Shown: positions 37,707 to 46,811 of the stretch, piece after piece
How the letters are laid out: each line of letters starts with the position of its first letter
Numbering within the stretch: the first letter of the stretch is position 1
NCBI RefSeq assembly: GCF_026191635.1
Contig: NZ_JAKRRW010000001.1
Coordinates: forward strand, 248,001-312,000
Direction: 5' to 3'
Source: Photobacterium obscurum
GTDB lineage: Bacteria; Pseudomonadota; Gammaproteobacteria; Enterobacterales; Vibrionaceae
Length of the DNA: 64,000 bases
Translations under genes and position numbers: made by a program
Notes under the pieces: model-generated
Told to the model about the DNA's origin: nothing
The model's input: the letters and a program-made list of their open reading frames with translations, nothing else
Database searches by the model: none

Positions 37707-38260
37707 TTAGTACTGATTACTCCCTATTTACAAAAACCGCTCCTGTACCGAGCGGTTTTCGTACATCATAGCCTCATTAGAACCATCCGTTTACCTACCA
37801 ACTCAGACGAAACAGCAGAATTTCCTCAAAGATTCTGTCTATATCTTACTCAACCATGAAAAAAGTGGCGGCCATCAACCAGATGATACACAACTCTTTC
37901 ATTGGTTGTGCCTGGACACTAACTGATAACAACTTGCACTCATATAGCCCCGTTTATTTTCTATCACCACATGTTATTAATATATGTAGTTCAATTACGC
38001 TGCCATCAGACAATTAATTACATAAATGTATTTTATAACTTTCTAACAATAAGATAGAGAATACTATAAGTCTATTTTATACATTATGATGCTTATTCTT
38101 ATCATCAAATTTATAGTCATATAACACTTTGACATATACCTGCAAAGGATTTAGTTTATGCAAAAGAATACAGAATCAGTGTTCAATTAGCATAATAACA
38201 AGTCAAAAAATACATGGTTGTGAAATCATTACAATATTGTCTTTGAAGAAGAAGTGGCAA
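37707..38260. other. Intergenic region after the tad locus
   Basis: 554 AT-rich bases. It contains the tad terminator (37733-37759) and the promoter region of the second LysR gene. A 53-codon ORF at 37856-38017 lacks a ribosome site and was not called. Nothing else recognisable. Confidence 0.5.
37733..37759 (+). terminator. tad operon terminator
   Basis: AAAACCGCTC, 7-base loop, GAGCGGTTTT; 10-bp perfect stem 27 bases after the OmpA-family gene. Confidence 0.9.
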
Positions 38261-39148
38261 ATGAAGATCCAGCTTGAAAACATTAATTCTTTCATCGCGG
38301 CCGCTGAAACTGGCTCATTCAGTGCTGCTGGAAGAAAAATCAACAAAACACAAGCGGCGGTTAGCCAGTCAATTCAAAATCTTGAAATTGATCTTGGTTA
38401 TCAACTATTTAACCGTTCAAAGAAATACCCGACGCTGACTCAAAAAGGCGAGCGTGTATATAAAAACGCCAAAGCAATGATTAACCAATACGATATTTTC
38501 ATTGAGCGTTCAACAGCACTGCTTTCAGCTACTGATACCAATATTAATATCGGAATAGATCCATTAATTTGCGGCCCCCATATTCAGGACTTGCTGTTAC
38601 GTTTTTCAAAGCAGTTTCCTGCTATCGAAATTACCTTGCAGCAACAGAACAGTCAGTCATTAAAAGAGCAACTCAAGAATAAGCAACTTGATATGGTATT
38701 AGGCCTTTTCCCTCTTAATGAAAAAAAAGGCTTCGATTTTACCACAGCATTCCACATCAATACCGTATGGGTTGCCTCACCCGAGTTTATTGAGTCTCAC
38801 GGCTCAACCTTGACATTTGCAGATTTTTGTAATACTAAACTCTTGCTACCATGCTCCGATCTCCACATGATGGGGCTCGATGAAATTGAAACCGCCTCAC
38901 ATTGCTGGAATGTCGAAGATCTCAATACCCTACTCCACTTATGCAAAAAAGGAATGGGAGTAACACTCCTGCCAAATTTTGTGGTTGAGCATGACCTCAA
39001 CAATGGCAACTTACAACGCATCGCTTTGGCATTTAATCAGACCGTACAAGATAGCTGGAAAGCTTCACTACTATGGGCACAGCATTCAGAATTCAGTGAG
39101 CCATTGCAATGGCTGCACGAACAAATCGTAAATGCAGACCGAGACTAA
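38261..39148 (+). CDS. LysR-family transcriptional regulator (paralogue 2)
   Basis: 295-residue LTTR closely related to the one at 25000-25884: the HTH regions share INSFIAAAE-GSFSAAGR--NK-QA-(V/I)S and IQNLEIDLGY, and the C-terminal halves are alike. The ATG at 38261 (MKIQLENINSF) aligns exactly with the start of paralogue 1, so the 44-codon upstream extension of the frame is discarded. The downstream gene is a PhnD-like binding protein on the same strand. The regulated genes and effector are unknown. Confidence 0.88.
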   Translation: MKIQLENINSFIAAAETGSFSAAGRKINKTQAAVSQSIQNLEIDLGYQLFNRSKKYPTLTQKGERVYKNAKAMINQYDIFIERSTALLSATDTNINIGIDPLICGPHIQDLLLRFSKQFPAIEITLQQQNSQSLKEQLKNKQLDMVLGLFPLNEKKGFDFTTAFHINTVWVASPEFIESHGSTLTFADFCNTKLLLPCSDLHMMGLDEIETASHCWNVEDLNTLLHLCKKGMGVTLLPNFVVEHDLNNGNLQRIALAFNQTVQDSWKASLLWAQHSEFSEPLQWLHEQIVNADRD

Positions 39149-39295
39149 TCGCTTTGCCAGCAAACTGACAACAGCCTAGTTCCCTTCGCTATGCCCAAAG
39201 CAACAAACATTTAATACTTTGGGCTCGTAACCAGTAAGTACAACATGGCCTGTTAATTGCTCTCTTTTAAGTTTAATCATTATTGGAGAGCAGCC

Positions 39296-40135
39296 ATGAG
39301 AATACTTCGATTTTTGTTAATTCCTTTTGCATTTATAAGCTTACCTGCGCTCTCTGATATCCAGTTAACCTTTGGCGTATACACGTCAGATAAAGCAACT
39401 GCCATGGTCAAGCAGTTTCGTCCCGTTCTCAATGCGCTAGAAGCTAAAATGACAACCAAACTGGGAGAGTCTGTGCATATTAGGATGCAAATTTCAAAGA
39501 GCTATCAACAGGGGTTAGCAAATTTGGTCGAAGGTAAGGTTGATTTCGCTCGGTTTGGACCAAGTTCTTACATTTTGGCTAAACAATCGAACCCGGAGAT
39601 CAAGATCTTAGCCATTGAAAATAACAAAGGAGGAAAGACTTTTAATGGGGTTATATGCGTTCATAAAAATAGCAGTATTCAATCGGCTAAAGAGTTAACT
39701 GGGAAGTCATTTGCATTTGGCGATGAAAACTCGACCATTGGCCGCTACTTATCACAAAGCTATCTTGCTGATCACTCCATCACAGCTCAAGAATTAGACT
39801 CATTCGAATACTTGGGGCGTCACGACAAAGTGGGTGCTGCCGTCGCATCAGAGCAATATGACGCAGGGGCTTTAAAAGAGAGTACTTTCAAGAAATTGAT
39901 ACGTAACGGTGCTCCGCTTAGAGTCATCGCCAGTTTCGAAAACATCACCAAGCCTTGGATTGCCAGTTCCTCATTAGCACCCGATGTCGTCACAAGCTTA
40001 ACGACCAGCTTAATCGAGCTGGAGGATCCGAAGGCATTAAAAGCCATCAAGAAAGATGGATTTCTTCCCGGCACGGACAGTGATTATGAGAAAGTCCGTG
40101 TCGCAATGGCCGATAAGCGCTTTTTCTCTGAATAG
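39296..40135 (+). CDS. PhnD-like periplasmic substrate-binding protein
   Basis: 279-residue exported binding protein (phosphate/phosphonate-binding superfamily). Signal peptide MRILRFLLIPFAFISLPALS, then a two-lobed fold with LTFGVYTSDKATAMVKQFRPVL, VEGKVDFARFGPSSYILAKQ and GDENSTIGRYLSQSYL, the usual PhnD ligand loop. No ABC permease or ATPase gene is adjacent. Instead a membrane hybrid kinase starts 8 bases downstream, so this is probably a periplasmic sensor partner and not a transport protein. The ATG at 39296 has TGGAGAG upstream. The ligand is unknown. Confidence 0.87.
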   Translation: MRILRFLLIPFAFISLPALSDIQLTFGVYTSDKATAMVKQFRPVLNALEAKMTTKLGESVHIRMQISKSYQQGLANLVEGKVDFARFGPSSYILAKQSNPEIKILAIENNKGGKTFNGVICVHKNSSIQSAKELTGKSFAFGDENSTIGRYLSQSYLADHSITAQELDSFEYLGRHDKVGAAVASEQYDAGALKESTFKKLIRNGAPLRVIASFENITKPWIASSSLAPDVVTSLTTSLIELEDPKALKAIKKDGFLPGTDSDYEKVRVAMADKRFFSE

Positions 40136-40143
40136 GTCCAGCT

Positions 40144-42027
40144 ATGGCTACTTATACCCCGTCCTTTCCTCTCTGGCTAAAGTATACCCTGATGATCACG
40201 CTGATTACTTCGGTTCTCAGCTTTGGAGCCGGGGAAATAGTTCGAGTATTCGAGAGAACGTACTTGGAAGAAAAAGTAGACCTGCAGCTAGAGAATTATT
40301 TTAACGCATTGTCTTCAACGACCATTGAAAATGTTCTAACTGAAGATATCCCCCATCTAGAAACAATACTGGAACAGGCAGCGTCACACAGCCCGGAGCT
40401 TATTTACGTACAAATCACTAATGAAGCCGGTAAACTATTAGCACGTTGGGGTGAAGCACCAAGAGCAAGTAACGGCTTGAGCGCACAGTATCAGCGCACC
40501 ATAAGCCTTGAAGGTGAAGTCTTTGGCTTCATACGCCTGGCTATAAGCAAAGAGAAGTACTTAAATGAAATCAATCACCATGTCGATCTGATGCGCTACT
40601 TTTCCGCGACTTCATTACTCTTACTTGGCTGCTTTAGTTATTTCCTTACGCAATATCTACTGCTCTCTCCAATAGACAAAATTAACCGAAAATTATTATC
40701 TATTCAGAATCTTGCCCAATCCGTTGAGCCAGTTCCAGAGCAGCTATCAGAACTGGAACGACTCAACCGTTCCGTCAATACACTCCGCGAGGTGTTATTG
40801 GCGCAGAAAGAAAAAGAACATCAACTTGAAGTAGCCCGAAAACGAGCAGAGGAAGCCAATAGGAGCAAAACAGAATTCATTGCGACAATGAGCCATGAAA
40901 TTCGAACCCCTATGAATGTTATCCTAGGCTCACTGGACATATTAAAAGATGAAATCCAGTCAAGCACGGCTATCCAATTAACCAATACTGCACAAAGTGC
41001 CGCCAAGCTACTACTCAGCCAACTCAACGATATATTGGATTATTCAAAGCTTGACGCAAATAAAATGATACTGAGTGACGAGCCCTTTTCTCCGGTCAGG
41101 GTAGCAGAAAATGTTATCGCACTATTTTCATCGGAGGCTGAACAAAAACAACTCTCCCTCACCCTTCATTCAGACATATCCTGTCAAACAGAGTTAATAG
41201 GTGATAAAGGAAAAATCTCACAAATACTAACTAACTTAATAGGTAATGCTCTTAAATTCACCGAAAAAGGTTGTATTACTCTCTCATTGAACAGTCAAGA
41301 AAATCGCGATAGCACGGAAATAACATTCAAACTGGAAGACAGCGGCATTGGTATTGCGAAAGATAAATTGCAGTCTATTCTCGAGCCTTTTGTTCAAAGT
41401 GATCCCTCTTTTTCCAGACGCTATGGCGGTGCAGGCATGGGGCTATCGATCAGTAGTAAACTACTCGCCTTAATGCGGAGCGAGCTAAAGGTTCAGAGTA
41501 CACTCGGCGAAGGCTCCGTCTTTTCCTTTAAGTTAATCCTCCCACAAACACAACAGAAGTCTGATAGGAAAAACACAATAACCCCGACCATAAAGCAGCA
41601 ATCATTGCCGATATTACTGGTCGAAGATAGTCCTTCAAACCAACTCATCGCTAAAACAATACTCGCAAGGCACGGGTTTCAGGTTGATACGGCCAATAAT
41701 GGCTTAGAGGCCATTCAGGCTATCCGGAATAAAAGGTTCGCATTGATATTGATGGATTTACAAATGCCGGAAATGAATGGCTTCGATGCATGTTGTGAAA
41801 TACGCAGATTTGCCAACATCAAAAAACAGATTCCAATTGTTGCTATGACAGCAAATGTTAGTAATACAGACAGGCAACAGTGCCTGTCTGTTGGTATGGA
41901 TGACTTTTTAACCAAACCAATTAACAAACAGAAAATGCTCCAAGTCATCTGTTATTGGCTTGGTCGAAACCATCAAGACACGCAACCGGGCACTAACCAG
42001 CTGCTGCCATTACCTAAGAGAGCCTAA
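40144..42027 (+). CDS. Hybrid sensor histidine kinase
   Basis: 627-residue membrane kinase. TM1 at about 13-32, a periplasmic loop of about 120 residues, TM2 at about 152-174, a HAMP-like linker and coiled coil (about 178-240), HisKA with phospho-His251 in SHEIRTPMN, an HATPase domain (NLIGNALKFTEKG, DSGIGI, GGAGMGLSI), and a C-terminal receiver with acceptor Asp538 in LILMDLQMPEMNGFD. There is no phosphotransfer domain and no DNA-binding partner next to it, so the output is unknown. It is probably co-transcribed with the PhnD-like protein, which may bind its periplasmic loop. Confidence 0.92.
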   Translation: MATYTPSFPLWLKYTLMITLITSVLSFGAGEIVRVFERTYLEEKVDLQLENYFNALSSTTIENVLTEDIPHLETILEQAASHSPELIYVQITNEAGKLLARWGEAPRASNGLSAQYQRTISLEGEVFGFIRLAISKEKYLNEINHHVDLMRYFSATSLLLLGCFSYFLTQYLLLSPIDKINRKLLSIQNLAQSVEPVPEQLSELERLNRSVNTLREVLLAQKEKEHQLEVARKRAEEANRSKTEFIATMSHEIRTPMNVILGSLDILKDEIQSSTAIQLTNTAQSAAKLLLSQLNDILDYSKLDANKMILSDEPFSPVRVAENVIALFSSEAEQKQLSLTLHSDISCQTELIGDKGKISQILTNLIGNALKFTEKGCITLSLNSQENRDSTEITFKLEDSGIGIAKDKLQSILEPFVQSDPSFSRRYGGAGMGLSISSKLLALMRSELKVQSTLGEGSVFSFKLILPQTQQKSDRKNTITPTIKQQSLPILLVEDSPSNQLIAKTILARHGFQVDTANNGLEAIQAIRNKRFALILMDLQMPEMNGFDACCEIRRFANIKKQIPIVAMTANVSNTDRQQCLSVGMDDFLTKPINKQKMLQVICYWLGRNHQDTQPGTNQLLPLPKRA

Positions 42028-42037
42028 CGAATGTAGA

Positions 42038-42883
42038 CTAGCGACCAATTCGTTTGTGCAGAAGATCCAACACCAGTCTGTTGTCAGCATCACGGATTGT
42101 CGGCAGTTGGAAGCGCGCAGTACGGGTATCAGACAAGGTCACAACGCCAGAAATCAGAGTCTCTTCCATACCAGCTTCTGCAATACAGTTGCCGAATGCA
42201 TCCATAATGCGTGAACCGCCCCAGAACTGACTATTTCCTTCACGGGCACAGCTATTAGCCATCAATAGCGGTACACCGTAAGTCATCGAAATAAAGTCGG
42301 TGTTGGTTTTCCACCCTTGCGGATTTGAAAACTCATCAGAAACAATATCTGCAGCAGAATTTACCGGTGCCAGCATCAACGCAGGCTTGTCCAGCATCGC
42401 CAAATGCGGCAGCGCCGGGTTCCACAGATCGGCACAAATCAGGGTATGCGTCAGCCAGCCCTTGAACGGCTCACAAGGTTCCAAATCCTGCCCTTTGCTG
42501 TACCATTTTGCTTCTTCCAGCCCACCGTAGTTAGGTAGGTTGAGCTTACGGTGCAAGTGGATCAGCTGGCCATTTTTTACCATTCCCTGGGCGTTGTAAA
42601 ACTCACCCGGTGCAGCTTCTTCCACGAAACCAAAGCAAACTGCCATCTCGCCCGCCGCAGCGGCCAACTCATCCAATAACGCAGCATCGGTGGCCATCGC
42701 CACTTCCAGCGTTTTTTCCTGCAAGCTATAGCCAGTTAACGATAGTTCAGGAAAGAGCAACAACTCAACGCCTGCTGAACGCGCCCTTTCGATATAGCTC
42801 AGGTGTTTCTCAAGGTTGGTTGCAACGTCACCCAGTACCGGGGCAATCTGGGCGATACCAACTTTCAATTCATTTTTCATCAT
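42038..42883 (-). CDS. Carbon-nitrogen hydrolase (nitrilase superfamily)
   Basis: 281-residue amidase of the nitrilase superfamily. The Glu-Lys-Cys triad is visible: Glu in LLLFPELSLTGYS, Lys in HRKLNLPNYGG, and Cys in TLICADLWNPALP. It is cytoplasmic, with no signal. The substrate is not determinable; omega-amidase- or N-carbamoyl-amidase-like reactions are possible. It lies 63 bases after an ABC-importer binding-protein gene, but a strong minus-strand terminator sits in that gap, so co-expression would need read-through or its own promoter. Start ATG 42883 or the adjacent 42880 cannot be separated. Confidence 0.88.
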   Translation of the reverse strand: MMKNELKVGIAQIAPVLGDVATNLEKHLSYIERARSAGVELLLFPELSLTGYSLQEKTLEVAMATDAALLDELAAAAGEMAVCFGFVEEAAPGEFYNAQGMVKNGQLIHLHRKLNLPNYGGLEEAKWYSKGQDLEPCEPFKGWLTHTLICADLWNPALPHLAMLDKPALMLAPVNSAADIVSDEFSNPQGWKTNTDFISMTYGVPLLMANSCAREGNSQFWGGSRIMDAFGNCIAEAGMEETLISGVVTLSDTRTARFQLPTIRDADNRLVLDLLHKRIGR

Positions 42884-42904
42884 TATGATTTCATCTATTA
42901 ATAA

Positions 42905-42930
42905 AAAGGCCAGCACTCAGGCTGGCCTTT
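42905..42930 (-). terminator. Terminator between ABC operon and hydrolase
   Basis: AAAGGCCAGC, 6-base loop, GCTGGCCTTT. On the minus strand the stem is followed by TTTTATT, placing an intrinsic terminator just after the binding-protein gene. Confidence 0.88.
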
Positions 42931-42946
42931 CCTTGCCAAATTACCG

Positions 42947-43834
42947 CTACAACAACTTGCTCTGGGTCAGGAAGTCTTGAGCGACACGCTCAATCGAGAC
43001 TCCGTCAACATCAACTCGAGCATTGAGTGTCGCCATCACTTCGTCGTTCATCAGCTTGCCAAGCGCGTTCAACTGGTCTGCTAGTTGTGGATTGACCTCC
43101 AGTGTGTCTTTGCGAACAACCGGAGTCAGCGCATAGTTCGGGAAGTGTTTGCGGTCATCTTCCAATACATAAAAGTTAAATGCTTTCACCCGGCCATCGG
43201 TCGCAAACACCATCGAGATATCAACCACCTCTTGCGCCAGCGCCTGATAGACCAGACCCGAGTTCATTTTCTTCAGGTTACGGCGTGGCAACTCAAACTG
43301 ATAGGCCGCCAGCAGCGACTTCAGGCCATCAGCACGGGCAGAAAACTCAATATTGCTCGCCAGCAAAGCATCTTTACCGTCTTCAGTCTGAAGCCAGGCC
43401 ATCATGTCACTAATGGTTTTCAGGCCTTTTTCCTCGGCAAACCTTTTGCGCATTGCCAGCGCATAGGTGTTGTTTGCCTTTGATGGTGTAAGCCAAATTA
43501 GACCTTTCTTCGCATCCAGCGCCTTGACTCGGCTGTAGGTTTCTTCCGGACTGAGCTTTTCGGTCACCTTGTTATAAGTGATCAGGCCGGTCCCGGTGTA
43601 TTCCCAGTACAGGTCAACTTGTCCATTTTCCTGAGCGGTACGCAATACTGTAGAGCCCATACCGTCACGCTGATCGACTTCATAGCCTAGACCTTGCAGG
43701 TACTGGGCTGTCATCGAAGACATGATTAACTGCTCGGTAAAACCTTTACCTCCGACTACCAGCTTGGCGGCCACTGCCGATTGGGATAGTGCCAGCACCA
43801 TAACCGCAGCCATTATACGTGTCATAAACGTCAT
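42947..43834 (-). CDS. Glycine betaine/choline-type ABC substrate-binding protein
   Basis: 295-residue periplasmic protein of the OpuAC/OsmF (quaternary amine) family. Signal peptide to about Ala23 (VLALSQSAVAA), then KLVVGGKGFTEQLIMSSM, the family's opening strand, and DLYWEYTGTGLI, which contributes the aromatic ligand cage. It is the last of four ABC genes in the leftward operon. The substrate class (betaine, choline, carnitine or similar) follows from the family; the exact ligand is open. GGAG precedes the ATG at 43834. Confidence 0.9.
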   Translation of the reverse strand: MTFMTRIMAAVMVLALSQSAVAAKLVVGGKGFTEQLIMSSMTAQYLQGLGYEVDQRDGMGSTVLRTAQENGQVDLYWEYTGTGLITYNKVTEKLSPEETYSRVKALDAKKGLIWLTPSKANNTYALAMRKRFAEEKGLKTISDMMAWLQTEDGKDALLASNIEFSARADGLKSLLAAYQFELPRRNLKKMNSGLVYQALAQEVVDISMVFATDGRVKAFNFYVLEDDRKHFPNYALTPVVRKDTLEVNPQLADQLNALGKLMNDEVMATLNARVDVDGVSIERVAQDFLTQSKLL

Positions 43835-43846
43835 CTCTCAGACTCC

Positions 43847-44578
43847 TTAGTTACGGTTCGGGTTTACACCCTTGCTGACAATCGCAAAGGTAAGCATGCC
43901 AAGCAAGATGTCGGCAATCAGGGCAAGTACCGCTGTCGGGATCGCTCCGGCCAGCATCATCGGCGTGTCGTACAAATCGATACCAGCAAAAATCAATTCG
44001 CCCAGACCTGTCCCGCCAATCTGAAACGCCAGCGGTACGGTACCAATGTTGATTGCAATCGCGGTTCGAATACCCGCCATAATCACATACAGTGCATTGG
44101 GTAATTCAACTTTCACCAATTGCTGCCACGGCGTTAGGCCAATACCGGTCGCTGCTTCTTTTAGGTGAGCTGGCACCGAGATCAAGCCTGTATAGGTGTT
44201 ACGCAGAATAGGCAGGACCGATGCTATCGCCAACGCAAATACCGCCGGTTTATCACCAATTCCCATAAAGCTCATCGCCAATGCCAGTACCGCCAATGTC
44301 GGTACTGTGGTGCCGATATTGAAGATTTGCATAAAGATATCTGCATAACGACGACAAGACGGACGGCTAAGCAGTACCCCCAGCGGCACACCAACCAGTA
44401 CGGCAATCGAGCCTGAGATCAGGGTCAGCTTCATATGGTGGCCAGAGAGGTACACAATTTCGTCCCAGTAAAAAATAAACTGGTCAACGAAGCCGGACGA
44501 TTGCGCCCAAATGCCCACCATAAAGACGGTGAAGAACATCAGCGCGTTGAAGTAAGGACTCAGATTAATCGACTTCAT
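43847..44578 (-). CDS. Quaternary-amine ABC transporter permease (second)
   Basis: 243-residue inner-membrane permease with five or six helices, OpuBB/OsmW family. The coupling-helix region EAATGIGLTPWQQLVKVELPNALYVIMAGIRTA is the binding-protein-dependent permease signature. It lies between the ATPase gene (4-base gap) and the binding-protein gene (12-base gap). Two different permease genes bracket the ATPase, suggesting a heterodimeric channel. Confidence 0.92.
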   Translation of the reverse strand: MKSINLSPYFNALMFFTVFMVGIWAQSSGFVDQFIFYWDEIVYLSGHHMKLTLISGSIAVLVGVPLGVLLSRPSCRRYADIFMQIFNIGTTVPTLAVLALAMSFMGIGDKPAVFALAIASVLPILRNTYTGLISVPAHLKEAATGIGLTPWQQLVKVELPNALYVIMAGIRTAIAINIGTVPLAFQIGGTGLGELIFAGIDLYDTPMMLAGAIPTAVLALIADILLGMLTFAIVSKGVNPNRN

Positions 44579-44581
44579 CTC

Positions 44582-45703
44582 TTACCCCTTGGTTCGGAAA
44601 CTGGCTCCCAGGTGGTGAGTAATACCACGCTGTGAAATCTCGCCACACAGGCAGCCTTGCTCATCAACCACAGCCAACCAGCTGATATCATGGGCGAACA
44701 TCTTAGATACCACCGCTCGTAGGTCCTGCTCTGGCTTCATCAGGATCGGTAGGCCATCAAAATGCTCACCACACAGACCACGTTGGCTTGTTGCCACCGA
44801 CTTGTTGATCACCCCAATTGGCTGGTTCAGCTTGTTGACCATCACGATCATGCCGTGGCCATACTCTTCCATCAGATGCTTGGCTTTTTCCAATGAATCC
44901 TCAGGGGCAACCCTTGGTACCTGGCGTTCCATTACCTCACCGGCGGTAGAAAGCTGCAGACGCTTCAAGGTGCGGTCGGTTCCGACAAAATCAGCAACGA
45001 AGTCTGTTGCTGGGCGCGCTAACAACTGATCCGGGCTTGAGTATTGCTCTAGTTGACCATCACGGAATATCGCGACTTTGTTGGCCATTTTCACTGCTTC
45101 ATCAATATCGTGGGAAACGAACATGATGGTTTTCTGCAGCTCTTTGTTCATCTTCAGGAACTCTTCCTGAATCACATCGCGGTTGATTGGGTCAATCGCA
45201 CCGAACGGCTCATCCATCAACAGGACAGGCGCATCGGCGGCTAACGCACGCACAACACCAACACGCTGCTGCTGACCACCCGACAATTCATTTGGATAGC
45301 GCTTCATAAAAGCATTCGGGTCAAGCGCAACCATGTCCAGCAACTCTTTGGCGCGATTAGTACAGCGCTTTTGATCCCAGCCCATCAGCTTGGGGATCAG
45401 AGCGATATTCTCTTCGATGGTCATGTTCGGGAACAGACCAATCTGCTGGATCACATAACCGATGTTGCGACGTAGGGTCACCGTATCAATGCCCGTGGTA
45501 TCTTCACCATTGATGAAGACCTTACCCGAGGTCGGTGTCACCAGGCGGTTGATCATTTTTAATGTCGTTGTTTTACCGCAACCCGATGGACCCAGTAACA
45601 CACAGATTTCACCGGTCGGAACTTCCATGTTGATATGATCGGCAGCCGTCACCACGCCTTGTGGTGTTTCGAAAATTTTTGTCAGGTTCTCAAGTTGGAT
45701 CAT
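44582..45703 (-). CDS. Quaternary-amine ABC transporter ATPase with CBS domains
   Basis: 373-residue ATPase: Walker A LLGPSGCGKTTTLKMI, Q-loop QQIGLFPNM, signature LSGGQQQRVGVVRAL, Walker B VLLMDEPFGAIDP, H-loop FVSHDIDEA. The C-terminal 110 residues hold tandem CBS domains (about 255-365), which in OpuA-type importers sense ionic strength. This points to osmotic activation of uptake. Second gene of the operon. Confidence 0.95.
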   Translation of the reverse strand: MIQLENLTKIFETPQGVVTAADHINMEVPTGEICVLLGPSGCGKTTTLKMINRLVTPTSGKVFINGEDTTGIDTVTLRRNIGYVIQQIGLFPNMTIEENIALIPKLMGWDQKRCTNRAKELLDMVALDPNAFMKRYPNELSGGQQQRVGVVRALAADAPVLLMDEPFGAIDPINRDVIQEEFLKMNKELQKTIMFVSHDIDEAVKMANKVAIFRDGQLEQYSSPDQLLARPATDFVADFVGTDRTLKRLQLSTAGEVMERQVPRVAPEDSLEKAKHLMEEYGHGMIVMVNKLNQPIGVINKSVATSQRGLCGEHFDGLPILMKPEQDLRAVVSKMFAHDISWLAVVDEQGCLCGEISQRGITHHLGASFRTKG

Positions 45704-45730
45704 GAAAACACCCTCTTAAATCGTAAAACG

Positions 45731-46387
45731 TTAGCCGTGAACTACAACGCCCTTAGGCGTGAACTTCTTCTGGATCATTGCCAGGATGGTATCGGCAAAA
45801 ATGGCCAGCAAACTTACTGCCAATGCTCCCACGATCAGCTGGCGGGGATCAGACTGGCTAATGCCACGGGCAATAAACGTCCCTAAACCGCCGGCACCAA
45901 TGTAAGTGGCAATGGCCATTACACCGATATTCATCACCACAGCGGTACGCACACCGGCCATGATGACAGGAATAGCCAACGGAATTTCAACCAAGCGCAA
46001 ACGCTGCATATTGGTCAGGCCTATACCTCTGGCCGCTTCACGCAGAGCAGGATCGACATTGTTAATTGCGGTGTAAGTGTTTCGGATAATAGGCAGCTGA
46101 GAGTAGAGCAACACTGCTATCACCGCAGGTAAATAACCGATACCCTGGCCAATGACCGACAGTACCGGGATCATGATTCCGAACAAAGCAATAGACGGAA
46201 TCGTAATAATGATGGACGCAACATACAGCACAATATTGGCTGCACGCTGATTCTGGGTAATCGCGATACCCACAGGTACCCCCATCAAAATAGCCAGGCC
46301 AACAGCAAGGCTAACTAGCGACAGGTGTTCCGCAGTACGGGACGCAATGATTTCCCAGTTGTCCAGAATGAAATTGAAAATTTCCAA
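45731..46387 (-). CDS. Quaternary-amine ABC transporter permease (first)
   Basis: 218-residue permease of the OpuBB family with the signature EAARGIGLTNMQRLRLVEIPLAIPVIMAGVRTA. I propose the TTG at 46387 (leading to MEIFNFILDNW) because AGAGG lies 7 bases upstream. A GTG ten codons earlier (46417) has no ribosome site. First gene of the leftward importer operon. The region upstream contains three consecutive small hairpins. Confidence 0.85.
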   Translation of the reverse strand: MEIFNFILDNWEIIASRTAEHLSLVSLAVGLAILMGVPVGIAITQNQRAANIVLYVASIIITIPSIALFGIMIPVLSVIGQGIGYLPAVIAVLLYSQLPIIRNTYTAINNVDPALREAARGIGLTNMQRLRLVEIPLAIPVIMAGVRTAVVMNIGVMAIATYIGAGGLGTFIARGISQSDPRQLIVGALAVSLLAIFADTILAMIQKKFTPKGVVVHG

Positions 46388-46811
46388 TTTGCACCTCTGG
46401 ATGACAAGGTTAAACACAGATTGTTTTCAGGTCGCGCATTGAAGCGCTTAGATACAACCAAGGGTTATATAGACAGGGGAGTTCCCTGGCAGACATGGCG
46501 TTGAGCCATTAGCATCATTCAGCCCAGAAATCATTCTGGAGAATGAAAATTGAGAGGGGATTCTAGTGAGTTGGGAGATCGAGCTCAAGTTTTTTCCACT
46601 TTTATTTTGATCTAACCCTCTTACACATGGAGACAAACCAACAAATTACCGATTGAAATCCATTACATAAACTCATTTCCAATGAAATATCCCTCAAAGG
46701 CAGGTTATTTCAACTCTATCATTCATACTGTTTATTGATTAACATCTACACTATATGAAAACATGTACTTAAAATTCTAGTAACACTCGATAACCATTAT
46801 GAGGTTTCAGG
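46388..46811. other. Divergent region with three tandem hairpins
   Basis: 424 bases between the importer operon (leftward) and the molybdopterin-fold protein gene (rightward). Three hairpins at 46474-46488 (CAGGG/CCCTG), 46495-46509 (ATGGC/GCCAT) and 46524-46539 (CCAGAA/TTCTGG) lie 85-150 bases before the permease start. No known riboswitch core was recognised. The rest is AT-rich promoter sequence. Confidence 0.5.

Noticed and set aside
37856..38017. 53-codon ORF starting MKKVAAINQM downstream of the tad locus
   Set aside because: No ribosome site, AT-rich spacer, no recognisable motif; probably chance.
38129..38260. 44-codon N-terminal extension of the second LysR
   Set aside because: The paralogue at 25000 starts exactly at the equivalent of 38261, and the extension is AT-rich and unconserved.
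46446..46461. sigma54-like GG/GC pair upstream of the importer operon (minus strand)
   Set aside because: Only the GG and GC dinucleotides match; the remaining consensus positions are mostly wrong.
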